DNA from: Orbilia blumenaviensis
Lineage: Eukaryota > Ascomycota > Orbiliomycetes > Orbiliales > Orbiliaceae
Reading direction: 5' to 3'
DNA length: 64,000 nt
Assembly: GCA_036872755.1 (NCBI GenBank)
Contig: JAVHNS010000016.1
Coordinates: 682,001 to 746,000, forward strand
The stretch's first letter is position 1. Each line of letters opens with the position of its first letter. The position numbers and the translations under genes were made by a program. Below the pieces are notes generated by a model, which ran no database searches, was not told the DNA's origin, and worked only from the letters and a program-made list of their open reading frames with translations. This document shows, piece after piece, positions 26,169 to 37,185 of this stretch.

Positions 26169-28013
26169 ATGAATGACATAAGGCCATATCAAATATCGGT
26201 CCCTCAGGAAAGAATCGATTTGATCCAGCAAAAACTTGATCTCGCTACCTTTCCGGATGGTAAACATCTCACCTCCATAGATAATACCGATAATACAGCT
26301 ATTCTAGGGATTTATTCTAATTAGGACAAACTACGACTTAGAATTGGAAAACTCGTCTTGGGACTTGGGAACCCCACTGTCGGAGATAAAGCGTCTGACC
26401 AAATACTGGAAAGAAAGCTTCGATTGGCGAGCGGCTGAATCCCACCTCAATGAAGTGCCGCAGTTTACTACAACAATTGAAATTGACGGGTTCGAAGCTT
26501 TGGATACCCATTTTGTTCATGTGAAATGCAAAGTCCCAGGTGTCAAGGCGATTCCATTACTTTTCATTCATGGATGGCCAGGAAGTTTTCTAGAAAGTTT
26601 GAAATTGATTCCATTGCTCACAGAGGGTGAAAATGGGCCATATTTCGAGTAAGTCGGATGCCATACCTAGGAATATAGTAATGCCGAAATTCTAACCTTC
26701 CCTGTTCAGCGTAGTTGCGCCTTCTCTCGCCGGTTCGTCATTGGAATGGGATTTAGTTATCTTCTGGGCTCAGTAAAACCTTTTAATAACTGAAAATATG
26801 CAGATTTCGGCTTTTCCGACGCTCCCAAGAAGGTCGGGTTTGATTCATCGAAAGTATTTACTTCCAAGTCTTGATCCCAAGCATATAGGCGCCCTGTAAG
26901 AGAAACTAATTTGCCCGTTATCCTGAAGCATGCAGAACTCTACCACAAGTTGATGCTGAAGCTCGGGTACAACGAATATGGTATGCATGAAAAACGACTA
27001 TGGCCAGTTAAGGAAGCACCTGAAATAGGCTAATGAGCGTATGCGTCTATAGTAACCCAAGGAGGCGACTGGGGTAATGTCATTCTTGGTGTCTTTAGTC
27101 CGGCTAGATATCAACCAAAACTAACGTTTACATATCCAAGGTGCAATAATCTCTAAGTTCATTGCACTTCAATATGGGCCAACTCACTGCAAGTCTTGCC
27201 ACTTCAACTTCATGTGGTGGGTATCACCTCCACAATTCACCAAAAATCCACTTCTATGGCTTCAGTATAATCTCCAATCACACAGTGATCTAGACAAGGA
27301 AAGATTGGAGCGTCGGAAGTGGTTTTTCGATGAAGGATTTGGCTACAATCTTCTCCAAGGCACAAAGCCGCAAACCATCGGGTATGGTTTGCAAGACAGC
27401 CCTGTGGGGTTACTGGCCTGGATTTATGAGAAGATGCATGATTGGAGCGATGGGTATGAGACTAGCTCTTTTCCCTAGTTTTAAAGGTCAAATAAGAGTA
27501 ATACTGATTTCTCGTACCATGAACCAATAGGTACAAGTGGACAGACGATGAAAGTGAGTATTCCCCAACGTCAAATACCCCATATATTTTCCTTCTCTTT
27601 CTAGAGGGCTGGAAGGAGCAAATTGATACTTACACAACACCCTGATATTAGTTTTAACTTGGGTTTCAATGTATGCCTACTCTAATGCTGGACCTACTGC
27701 ATCTGGACGTATCTATTACATGGACAAGCACCGACCCGCGGATCAAAAAGCCATGGTTTTCGGCCCAATACAGCCGTCAGTTCCCATTGGACTGAGCATC
27801 TTCCCGCTTGATATTGTAGTCTGGCCATTAGCTTGGGGCAGGGCGGGCGGTAGGGTCATATTCGAGAAAGTTCACCCCAGCGGGGGGCACTTTGCTGCTC
27901 ATGAAAGGCCAGAATGGCTTGCTGAAGATTTGAAGACAATGTTCGGGAAGAAAGGGAATGGCTATGGGATTGTTACTGGAAGGAACGGATACACCGTTGG
28001 GGCAAAGTTGTAA
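26169..28013 (+). CDS. epoxide hydrolase, microsomal-type alpha/beta hydrolase
   Basis: Nine exons: 26169-26259, 26342-26648, 26710-26732, 26804-26853, 26929-26980, 27053-27088, 27141-27453, 27531-27553 and 27652-28013. They give 418 residues with every phase consistent. The enzyme opens epoxides to vicinal diols. The N-terminal part has the EHN domain (YQISVPQERIDLIQQKL, then LENSSWDLGTPLSEIKRL). HGWPG (107-111) is the oxyanion-hole motif, GGDWG has the nucleophile D180, and the C-terminal GGHFAAHERPE has the catalytic His (about 378). All catalytic landmarks are intact, so it should be active if spliced as modelled. The start at 26169 is chosen because an upstream ATG at 26109 adds unconserved residues. 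No membrane anchor is visible. Known roles of fungal relatives are detoxification and secondary metabolism; no biosynthetic cluster surrounds it here. Confidence 0.9.
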
Positions 28014-28372
28014 AGCAAAGTCTTGAAAGACCAAAAAAGCTGTATTTCTTTTCACTATTATTAAAACGAAAAACTAACGGGACAGAGACTTTATCGAACT
28101 TAAAGGCTAGAAATAGCCAAACCTCTCCTATGCGACATGATGATAAAGAGCAAAAATACCATTTCCAAGTGACACTGAACCCTAGTCACCCGCTGAAACA
28201 TAACCCAAGGAAACCCACCTGAGGGAATTGTGGCAAAAAGCACATATAGAATAATAACCTAGGAGCACTTTGATTGCAAAAATCCTCCACGTGCTCAAAA
28301 GCCGACATCATTGATAGAAAAGGATGTGTTTAAAAGACGACGCCCAGCCGGAACAGACTTGTTGGTATTAGA
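28014..28372. other. tail-to-tail spacer
   Basis: These 359 bp lie between the convergent epoxide hydrolase and the orphan 339-residue gene. The sequence is A-rich near 28060-28160, consistent with two 3' ends. No gene is seen. Confidence 0.6.
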
Positions 28373-29515
28373 TCACCAGTAAGGATACGGGTCTTCCTAG
28401 AAGTTCGATATTCTGGTTAGTGGCATGTTTATATCAAAAGCCGTAGAACTGAGTACATACGTATAGATCCTTAAGATTTCGACCCCTGGGAAAACGATCG
28501 ATTCCACCCCAATGGCTATCGTCAAAGTAGTAGCGGTAGGGGCGTGGCGTGCGCCGAAAGACTGGATCCGAATCTGTTTCAACTAGGGCCGGTACTGCAC
28601 GGCTTGGTCCTCCATCTTTTGGGAAGGGCCAAATTTCATCCAAGTCTGGGTGAACCTCCACGCGAAGGGTTTCGGGGTTGTTATGATAATCTTGTGGAAA
28701 GACTTGGAATTCAAATTTCCTTCCATAATGGGCCCTTTTACGAAGCTCTTGTCCGAGGTATCCCTCCACCGTGCGTGCAATCCCGTCAAGAAAGTCCTTA
28801 AAGGTCGTGTTTCGGGCAGCATCCTCTGAAGGCAGCTTGAGCACGTCATTGGCGTTGATGTGGAAGATGGTTACTGTATTCCCAATCTCATCGAAAATAT
28901 GTACCCCAAATTGCAAAACAGCAGATCGTTCGTAATGAGGGGGTACATATTCGTGTTGATGATTAGGTGGGGGAACAGACCCATATAACTTATCCTCCAA
29001 ACAAGGAGAAATATCCGCAGAGCTGCGAGCATTGATGAAATAGTCGGAGGGACCCTGTTTTAGAGTACAAGTGTTGAGTACCCCAGATGTCGCTCTGCAT
29101 TCAATATATCCGTCCTCGACTGCAAATAGAATATGCTTTCCAATTTTGGATTTGGCTTTCCCAGACAACCAACGACTAAACGTTAACTCCCTTTCCACAA
29201 ACTCAAACTTCCATGTATATCTTTTATTCTCGAAAGATTGGAACGAAAGGATAGCTCGGGATTTTGGGTAGGCTTCGACAAAGTGGAGTTGGTCTACGAA
29301 GGGAAGGAGAGAAAGAACTTCGGCATTGATCTCGTTGGGAACCATAGCAAGATGGCATTGGTTCGTTTTTCGATCATCTTTGACTATGTTTTCACGCACT
29401 GAAAGTGGGACGGGCCCACAAGCCTTGTCAGGCAAGTTGATTCTATACAATAAGTCAGCGAAATTGTTATCTCCGCAAAATACGCCGCTTTCGATTCTCA
29501 CTCTTTGTTAGCCAT
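28373..29515 (-). CDS. uncharacterised protein, 339 residues
   Basis: Three exons: 29515-29502, 29442-28461 and 28396-28373. The first exon encodes only MANKE; its GTGAGA donor and TATAG acceptor restore the frame into INLPDKACGPVPL. The last exon encodes EDPYPYW and the stop. I do not recognise a catalytic family. Near residues 35-70 the string VPNEINAEVLSLLPFVDQLHF has the spacing of an F-box-like helix pair, but this is weak. The C-terminal 50 residues are rich in Pro and aromatic residues (RRTPRPYRYYFDDSHWGG). No signal peptide or membrane segment is seen. Strong codon continuity over 980 bp and clean splice sites support a real gene. The F-box genes further downstream make an F-box-like role possible but unproven. 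Confidence 0.7.
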
Positions 29516-31390
29516 TATTTTTCGCCGGAGAGACTGGCTAAGGGCAAATCCCAAGACAATTCCTCACAGGAACCCTATATCAAAAGCTGTAGAGTAACAC
29601 AGTTAGAAGGTGTCTGAAGCTTGAGACAGAATTATGGCTATAGTCATTAACCCAGTGTATCCATACCTCGATCAGAGGAGACTATATATATAATTGCGGG
29701 ATATAATCAATGTCTAGGATCAAGAATTGGAAACACGTGCAGCTTATACCTAGTGTGGATTTAGAGATGCGATTATGGAAGGGAAGCTCGGCAGGTGTAA
29801 TGCTAGGGAGACTGGTGTGTAGTAGGTGTGAGATGATGGAGGAGTGAATCGACAATGGCTGTCGACACATATGACAAAGCTTTAATTCCTCAACACCTAC
29901 GTCAGCTCCCCTAGGATTTCTCTACTACCAAAGTACAATTTGCAAATGCATCAATGAACTATGCATCGCACCACCCCCAGTCAAATATACCTGTCATCTG
30001 TAAAATCCTTGTAGGATTAATAAGGTACATCGATATCTCAGGCACTTTTCTCGAATGTCCATCTACAGTCATAATCCCCTATCGCTCAAGCTATGCTAAA
30101 GCCTTGTAGGTAAATCATTTCCCCACCTCTAACTAAGTAACAGAAGATAAGTAATATAATCATTATACATGCTGCTCAGGCTTTCTTAAAGAGTTAGGCC
30201 TAAAGGCTCTTATTAAGTGAGGAATGGCATCAACGCCTTTGCACATATATATAAAACACAGAATAGAACTGTTACCAACACAGTGCCCCAATTACTCATC
30301 AGAAATTAGCATATTCACCGCTTTGTAGGGCTCCAAACGCTGGCACATACGCTAATAATGTGCTTACCATGCAACAATTACTGTTATCTTAGATGTCCAT
30401 AAGGTTGTGGATATAGATCATCCCGCACCGTTTTCGTGTTGATTATGTTGGAAAATACCGTCCTAATCTGGGAAGCGCCGAGGGCATATGGGCCAATTAA
30501 CGGCGTATAATCAAAGGGTCAAGTCCAAGAATGGCTACCATATGCAGGGATCTTGCTCATGATGTATTTTTCCGTCCTCTTGTGTGATACAGTCGGCCAG
30601 CTCAACAGAGACCCCGCCTCGCACACACGGGCTGCGTAACACATGTCCGGAATGCAAGCCTAGCTGAGTTAGGACTCATGAGCTCAATTGCAGGTCGACT
30701 CTATTTGGCCAAATTCCATAAAGAGGTAGAGGTACAGTAGCTAAGGCCTCGTAACTGAGCGTAATTAGATTAATAATATTTCTCCGAAATGCGTGACATG
30801 GAAATTCGCCACGCGCGGATCCAAATTTAGTACTTCTATCCCTTTCAGAAGTCCAAGAGGCTTCTTTCCAGGACATCTGTAGCTGCACGCTTTCTTGATC
30901 CAGGTGTAAACTAAGTACCTTCCAAATTGGTCCTAAAATTCCAGATTAGGGGTTCTGTGATAATATTATATCCTGGTGCTATATAGTTCCGATCCAGGTC
31001 CTATATTTCCCTCAAGTAGTAAATATTTATTAACAAGATCACTTTCCTTTTCAGTGACGGGGATAGCCTTATAAGGTAGTTTTAAATGCAATACAATTTG
31101 TGTCTTGAGAGTTCCTAACCGTCTCGAAGTCGTTGGCCACTCCGAAATGCCGGTAGCAATGCGATACTTGAAAATTCAACTTCATGTCTTAATATCACAG
31201 AGAAATTCTTAGATTCAGCAATGCAAGGTGGATGGCTGTCAGTCTCAAGCTTTGGGTATTTAGTGGTCGCCACATCACCTTTGTATTCTGAGAAATATTT
31301 TCCAATATTCCAAGCATCCACTATTCTCCAGGAAAATTAAAAATCTTGACATCAATCGAACCCCGAGACATCCCTACACACAAATCAGCC
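29516..31390. other. intergenic, no gene seen
   Basis: This 1.9 kb separates two divergent genes. It contains only short open stretches (70 codons or fewer) on both strands. Near 29577 is a copy of a motif (ATATCAAAAGCYGTAGA) also found in intron 2 of the adjacent gene at about 28431. No RNA gene or mobile element is recognisable. Confidence 0.55.
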
Positions 31391-31959
31391 ATGAAGTTCA
31401 TCAGTCTCGCCGCGCTCTGCGCTATTGTCCTCCCATTCACTACAGTCAGCGCTCGGGAAGTAAAGCTTCCTTGGCCAACTCAACCTAAAGGAGTCTGGGT
31501 TGGGAGATACAACCTTGAGAATAACAATTTCTCTGGCGAGGTTTGGGTTAGTCATCCTTATCAGTAATATGCATAAATATACAGCATCAAAAGAAAAAAA
31601 AAAAGCTGATGAAATGCAAACAGAGCAGACAAATGAACTGTGGAAATGTCCCTCAGCCCTTAATAGAGGTATTCTGGGCTAAGGGGGAGGAGTGGCAAGA
31701 GACCCCGATAGATGCTAAGAGGAGTTGGTTTGATAGGCAAGGAAATGTTTGGTATAATTTTAATGGTATGTAATAGTAACACTCCATAACTGGCTTGGTT
31801 TGGTACCTATATCTCTGTATTGGTGAATATTTAATTAATTAACAGTACTAAACAGGACTTGCACCTGGTGCAACTCAGTTCTACGTCAAGCTTACCTGTT
31901 TGGACAGTGTATTCTACGACCCAGGAAACTTTGTCAATTATCAGATCGAGCTTGTTTAA
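31391..31959 (+). CDS. small secreted protein, 122 residues
   Basis: Three exons: 31391-31546, 31657-31765 and 31856-31959. Intron 1 is read as GTTAGT...CCTCAG; an alternative donor six bases upstream would remove two residues. Intron 2 is GTATGT with a TACTAAC-like branch point just before its acceptor. The protein starts with a textbook signal peptide, MKFISLAALCAIVLPFTTVSA. The mature part of about 100 residues is Trp-rich (LPWPTQPKGVWVGRYN, EVFWAKGEEWQETP) and has one cysteine, in KLTCLD. I recognise no family. An earlier in-frame ATG at 31346 would bury the signal peptide and is not chosen. Small size and secretion make it an effector-like or cell-wall candidate, which is inference only. 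Confidence 0.72.
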
Positions 31960-32224
31960 ATCCTGTTCGACTTATATGAACACACTATGAGAGCCCGTCC
32001 CATCAATTTTGTATCGCAGATAAGGGATATGTACATACATCTATCATTCCAAAATTAATTGGAAAAGTAATTTTAATAGAACTTATAATAACAAAATAAC
32101 AACACGGAGTGCATGAACGGTATCCAAAATATTTATATACTAATGATTTTATAGCCCTATAACGCCAGATGCCTTCTATATATGCTTGCCAAAATCCCAA
32201 AGCGTAAGATCGCGATTTGATCAC

Positions 32225-32873
32225 TTATTTGCTCGAAACACCATTAATCTGGCTGTAACTCATCGCAGCGACAGGCTGATACCCAAAGGAATTTGCCGGT
32301 ACCAACAGTTGATTCCTCGTCTCTATTTCCCTATGCTCCTGAATCAATGTACAGCACTATATAATATCAAACAAATTAGTCCGTTATGATCAATATGGAC
32401 AATATCAGCTTTTGAAAGAACATACCTCGCAGAAGAAGTGCCTCATGCAATCGCCACACCCAGTTCCTTCCATGTTGTATTTTCTCCTCGCCTCTCCTCG
32501 TTGCATCATACCCATAACCCAACTGGCGCCGCAAAACATTAGACTGAAGAACCCCCAGCAAGGTCCATTGCAGCAACGGTTATAATCTGCAGTCCTTTTA
32601 CCCCGCATTCGATGGGCGATTTCACCGTATGTAATACACGGACAGCATAGACCAATACAACCTATTTGTGATCGTAACATTAGGAGCTTGTTCCAAAAGC
32701 ATGTTGGTGCGAATTGACGGGTATTTTATGTAAGGCTTACATTTGTCGGCATCTTCGAAGCACCCGCACATGCCATATATCCATTCATTTGGCGCCATTG
32801 GCTTCTGAAGGGTGGGTACGCCTGGTTGCGGATTGAGAGGGATTTGGTAGAAGCCTTGTTGATTGGCTGACAT
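32225..32873 (-). CDS. PLAC8-family cysteine-rich protein
   Basis: Three exons (32873-32741, 32661-32426, 32356-32225) encode 166 residues with phases consistent. The pattern typical of PLAC8 is clear: a short N-terminus ending in WIYGMCGCFEDADKC, then CIGLCCPCITYGEIAHRM, CCNGPCWGFF and a C-terminal HFFCE joined to CCTLIQEHREIETR. Fungal and plant relatives are small membrane-associated proteins implicated in cell size, metal tolerance or calcium influx. In this one the central LMFCGASWVMGMM segment could enter the membrane. The cysteine pattern is intact, so I expect a functional protein. Ion specificity cannot be predicted. Confidence 0.87.
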
Positions 32874-33103
32874 GGTTGGCTCGGGAGCTTCGATCTATTC
32901 AAAGAAAGTACTGTTAGACTTCTCTCCTTTATTTCGGTATTATTATACAAATATTAAACTTTTAAACGCACTTTTACCATTGTAGTTTATGGTTTAGAAT
33001 TTGGTAATTTGAAAGTGGGCGTGTAATCGTTCGGTAGTAGAGCTTCCGAGGCCAAAGGTCGAAGCAGACTTATTCAAAAAAAAATAACCGCCAATGAAAG
33101 AAG

Positions 33104-33128
33104 TATATATATATATATATATATATAT
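33104..33128. repeat. (TA)n microsatellite
   Basis: About 25 bp of uninterrupted TA dinucleotides lie upstream of the PLAC8 gene start. This is a usable polymorphic marker and no other function is evident. Confidence 0.9.
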
Positions 33129-34106
33129 TGTGGATGATATTGAAGTGGTTTTTGCCCAATGGTTTGTATTCAGAATATTCTGTAACTTGAGATATCGATA
33201 GGAGAGACCCGAAATCGGGACGACCGGCGTCCAGTATATAAACCTTTTCTTCAATACCACTTACAACTCGTTAGTAACAGTAACATACACTAACCATCCC
33301 ACCAAGTACCCGCACTTTGTGGCTTGGCGACGAAAGTGATTACGTAGACCCAAAAAACGACGGACTAAGATATAAAAATATTCTTACCAGTTTCTTAACT
33401 TAGTAATTTGCTAATTAATAAGATAAAGGCACAGAGGAAAGGAAATTGTTTACTGTATAATTAGCATAAAATAGACAAAATATAGGCGAGTTTCCCAAGG
33501 ACTTGAAGTACTTGCGACCCTTGGTAGAACGTGGACGGGAAGTTACAGATGCTTGGTGGGTCCGTAGCCAGGTTTACGCGGCCTGCTTCTTACTTATAAG
33601 GGTTCCTGTCGATTTGGTCGCCTCACGGGCTCATTCCTACAATGGGATATAGTGCCTAATATTTTCCTGAAACCTCAATGCGCCGAAGCCTGGAAATGTC
33701 TAATTGTGAGACCCTTCTTTTTTTTTCTTCCAGAAATTTAGCTTGCAACGGAGAGTTTTTAGACTACTCCCTGCGCTGGTCGCCGCCACAGAAGTCTGCC
33801 TTTTCATCCATCCAAAACTGAGCTCTTGTCTGCAAAGAGTGGTGTGTTTGACCCTGAGTTTCATGGGAGTTTCCTCTTTTAGCATGTTTGCCAGCATCAA
33901 GCCGGAGTTTGTGTTGATGCGTACCACGAAATACAACGTAGTCAACACATGGAGAGTTGTCGGGATCGACATGTAGATATCTGGAAGTTGTCCTGTAAAC
34001 ATAGGGCTGAGACTACCTATAAACTGGCTCTCTGGGACCTGGATTCTATACATTCCTTTCGAGGAACAACGAGCATGCGATAGAAACGTGGGGAAATAAG
34101 AGAAAA

Positions 34107-34134
34107 AGGAAGGAAGGAAGGAAGGAAGGAAAGA
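34107..34134. repeat. (AAGG)n microsatellite
   Basis: Seven or so AAGG units lie in the intergenic region. The strand asymmetry (purines on plus) is the only notable feature. Confidence 0.85.
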
Positions 34135-34543
34135 AGCCCTACAGTACCAAACCATTGTTCCGGACACTGAGATCTAGTGGAGGCTGAACCAGTCCTGTAG
34201 TGCGTGCCCACCTTGCCGGACAATTTTCGTAGTTCTGTTTCGGCGCAGCCCCAAAGGCGCTATCACTATGGTACTGATATTGGAAATAGATTATAACATA
34301 TAAAACCTTTCAGACCACTACTTAGCGGACTGATCAGATACGATAAATATACAGTGATAAAAAAAAATCCGAAAATTGAAAAACACCAAGTCCAAAAAAA
34401 AATCGGACATGCAAGCTTGCTACCCCAGCATAACTAGAACCCAAATTTATACCATGCAGAAATTTTTACATGTAAATGTTCAGAGAATAAAAGATAGCCC
34501 TCTTCATCCCATCGACGAGTATACTCCAGCACCAGGTATCTGC

Positions 34544-35671
34544 TTAGGCCTGCACCCGATGGTAGTGACCCCAATGTGTCATTCCTACATACTCCCCTTC
34601 TTCTCCCCTCATAGTATCGAACGGATCCTTTCCTCTAAACACAAATCTCTCCGCTCCCTTCTCCTCTCCGTATCTAAAATACTCAAATTCGACTAGGACA
34701 ACTGCATCTGTGGGCTGGACCAGCCTTCCCCCGTTGCTATTGTATCCTCCCTGTAAAAAGTGCATCGGGATAGGGTTGATCTGCGATGGTATGTAAAGGA
34801 ATACGGGCATGGCAAGGAGACAGATTGTATTATAGTAAAGGGCCGGGACTGTGGGCGCCTGTGATTTGTCAAGAATTTGACCGAAAAAGTCGGCAGCATT
34901 CGTCCAATTTGTAGATGTGCTAATATCTATGGTATATATATTCTTTTCATCGTCCATTTTGGCGGTAGTGAATGGGACCTTATTCATCGCGGTTTCGAAT
35001 ATTTTTAGTAGTTTTTGAGTTTCTTTTCGGACTTTGGATCGATGGCGGTTGACAGCTGTAAAAGGTGAGTTGCGCGTCATTTTGGTGATGTAGTATCTAC
35101 TAACGGACCAAACAAGGTTTATGGGGAATGTGATGATGAAAAATGCAAGCATTAGGTAATGCCTCCATGCCGCTGGTTTACCGCCCGTGTAATCTCCACT
35201 GTCTGAGCCTAACATGTAAATATAACTATGGCAGCAATTGATGGTGTTGCGGATGGCGGTGACGGGTTTGTTAATCCAGCCGAACCTGTTAGAGTTCATG
35301 AACCGCGATTTCGAACCCGCACCTAATACTGTATTTTCAAACGGACATGGCTTTTTCGGCCTACTCGCGAAACCATGTTTCGCGATTTTTTGCCAGAATT
35401 TTGAAAGCACATCTACCGCCATCGGGGTGACTTGGGGTGGAATGTTCGGTTGTTCGTCATTGTTGTTGAGTTTAAGGCCTGTTGTGGAATAGTACTTTAA
35501 CTTCGGTGACGTTTCGATGAGACATTTCCATGTTCGGCAGACCTGTCGGCAGGATGTGAGGACTGTAACGGCGGATGTTTCTAAGAGAATGGCTTCCACT
35601 ATTTCGAGTGGTAGATAGGGCATTCTGTTATTTGCGGATATCGCCATTTCTCTGGCGGCCTTTGTTGACAT
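34544..35671 (-). CDS. F-box protein with a central hydrophobic segment
   Basis: A single exon of 375 residues. An F-box lies at about residues 17-60: YLPLEIVEAILLETSA, then SCRQVCRTWKCLIETSP and KLKYY. F-box proteins present substrates to SCF (Skp1-cullin) ubiquitin ligases. The rest is unlike known substrate domains. A hydrophobic stretch at about 170-190 (HYLMLAFFIITFPINLVW) could be a membrane anchor, and a second, shorter one lies around ALYYNTICLLAMPVFLYI. The ATG at 35671 is chosen because the frame upstream has no earlier ATG within the open stretch. Unlike the other F-box genes here it has no intron and no leucine-rich pattern, so it is probably a different subfamily. Confidence 0.72.
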   Translation of the reverse strand: MSTKAAREMAISANNRMPYLPLEIVEAILLETSAVTVLTSCRQVCRTWKCLIETSPKLKYYSTTGLKLNNNDEQPNIPPQVTPMAVDVLSKFWQKIAKHGFASRPKKPCPFENTVLGAGSKSRFMNSNRFGWINKPVTAIRNTINCCHSYIYMLGSDSGDYTGGKPAAWRHYLMLAFFIITFPINLVWSVSRYYITKMTRNSPFTAVNRHRSKVRKETQKLLKIFETAMNKVPFTTAKMDDEKNIYTIDISTSTNWTNAADFFGQILDKSQAPTVPALYYNTICLLAMPVFLYIPSQINPIPMHFLQGGYNSNGGRLVQPTDAVVLVEFEYFRYGEEKGAERFVFRGKDPFDTMRGEEGEYVGMTHWGHYHRVQA

Positions 35672-37185
35672 TAAGTAGCGACCACTTGCTCTCAAATTTT
35701 GGCTCTCGGCCGGAACGGTGGTATGCGGAGCCGAAGCGAGTTCAGGTTGAGAGGTATGGAATAAATGGTATCCCCGAGTTATTATATTATATTCGCGCGC
35801 GACCCTGAGCGCTTGTAAATTCGATTACTAGAGCACTAAGATCATCGATGACTATCGGTAGCGAAAATATATAAACCCAAAAGCGTACGACTGGGTAACT
35901 ACGATGTATTATATTATCGAGTTCGCTGACATTTGATCGGTGGACTGTAAACAGTCTTAGGGCTGGGGAATCTTGATGTCGAGACCCGTTACGTCTGACG
36001 GATACTATAGCTGTAACGGCGCTTATTCGCGAGCATTCCAAGTATTTGGCCCTATTTCTGTCGGAAACGGGCCAAAAATCTGATGTCAGATGGCAGCTAA
36101 AGCCGAAGGAACGAGTGGGGAAACCTGCGGCCCTAACTGTTATTGTATGGATCAACTGACGGTGGATCGATCCAGAGATGCATGGCCATATGGCGATGCA
36201 TAACCAATTCCTTTGGGTCTGGAGCTCGAAAAGTAAGATAAAGAAACAGATCAAATACCAGTATTCTTTTTGGGCTTGCGGGATACTGGTCTTGCTTAAG
36301 TACTAAGTGTAAGTATATGTACCGGGCCGGCCGGTAGTTGAGGCATAAAGGGTGTGGTTGGTGTTGCAGGTTCCGGAACAGCCCTTGGTCAGATGTCCTT
36401 GGCCTGTTCGCGAATTCAATCCTTTGGCTCCACGTTTCTCAAGCCCAATTCCCAACTAGTGTGCCTACTTCATATATGCAGGGAAGAGAGGGACCCAATA
36501 TCGATGTCTATTATATATATATGGTGGGGCGAAAGATTAGAAGGGTCTGCGGGGTTCTGCATGCCCCTCCGTGAGATCGGGACCAGCATCTGACTTTAGT
36601 TTGGCATCGATTCACCCTGGTGTACGACGAAAGTGTGGACAAGCACTTTCGCGGATGCCAAATGCCAACAAAAGCTTACCAAGTCTCAACCTGATCAGAG
36701 CCCTCAACTGATTAAGCATGTTTGCTAAGAGATTTCTTATACTCGAGACACTCCGTTTTCGCGATCGCAAGGTTAGCTCAAGAGATAAAAATCCATATTA
36801 TCTATTTGACACCTGTTGTCGGGTTTTCTGTTTGTCTTCCCCAGATAACTTAACCAAAAAAACGAAGTGACCAAGGAAGAGGAAGGTGAAGCGAAGGCTA
36901 GCTAGTCGGAAGGGAAGAATGGAATATACATAGGAAATAAGGATAGAAGGAGCAAGCCTGATGCGTGTTCCCCAGAAGTAATTCATGGAGATGAAAAACC
37001 GCACCAATCCGTCCGCGCAGCTTTCGGGTTTTCTAAACTACCAGTATCAGGCTTCCGTGCGCGAGCAGCAAAGACTAATGTGCTTGAGCTGAAAGATGTA
37101 CGAGTGGCATCGTGAAAAACAAAAAGTAAGGCATTGGGAGCAAAGAATAGTACTAAGAACGTCAACAGTAGCAAACTTTAGCCGC
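35672..37185. other. intergenic, no gene seen
   Basis: This 1.5 kb separates two minus-strand genes. A minus-strand open stretch (35787-36254) lacks recognisable content. A palindromic GGCCGGCC lies near 36325; its surroundings superficially resemble the 3' half of 5S rRNA but the rest of the gene is absent. No RNA gene is supported. Confidence 0.5.

Larger units (their letters stand above)
32874..34543. other. intergenic with simple repeats
   Basis: It contains a (TA)n tract at about 33104-33128 and an (AAGG)n tract at about 34107-34134, which encodes a repetitive Leu-Pro-Ser-Phe string on the minus strand. A minus-strand open stretch at 33700-34167 includes this simple repeat and matches nothing, so it is not called. 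No other gene is seen. Confidence 0.5.

Noticed and set aside
33700..34167. 155-codon minus-strand frame
   Set aside because: Part of it is generated by the (AAGG)n repeat (Leu-Pro-Ser-Phe repeats), and the rest matches nothing.
36280..36370. Sequence resembling the 3' half of a 5S rRNA gene (GGGCCGGCCGGTAGTTG)
   Set aside because: The 5' half, the internal control region and the overall length of a 5S gene are absent; the similarity is short and probably chance.
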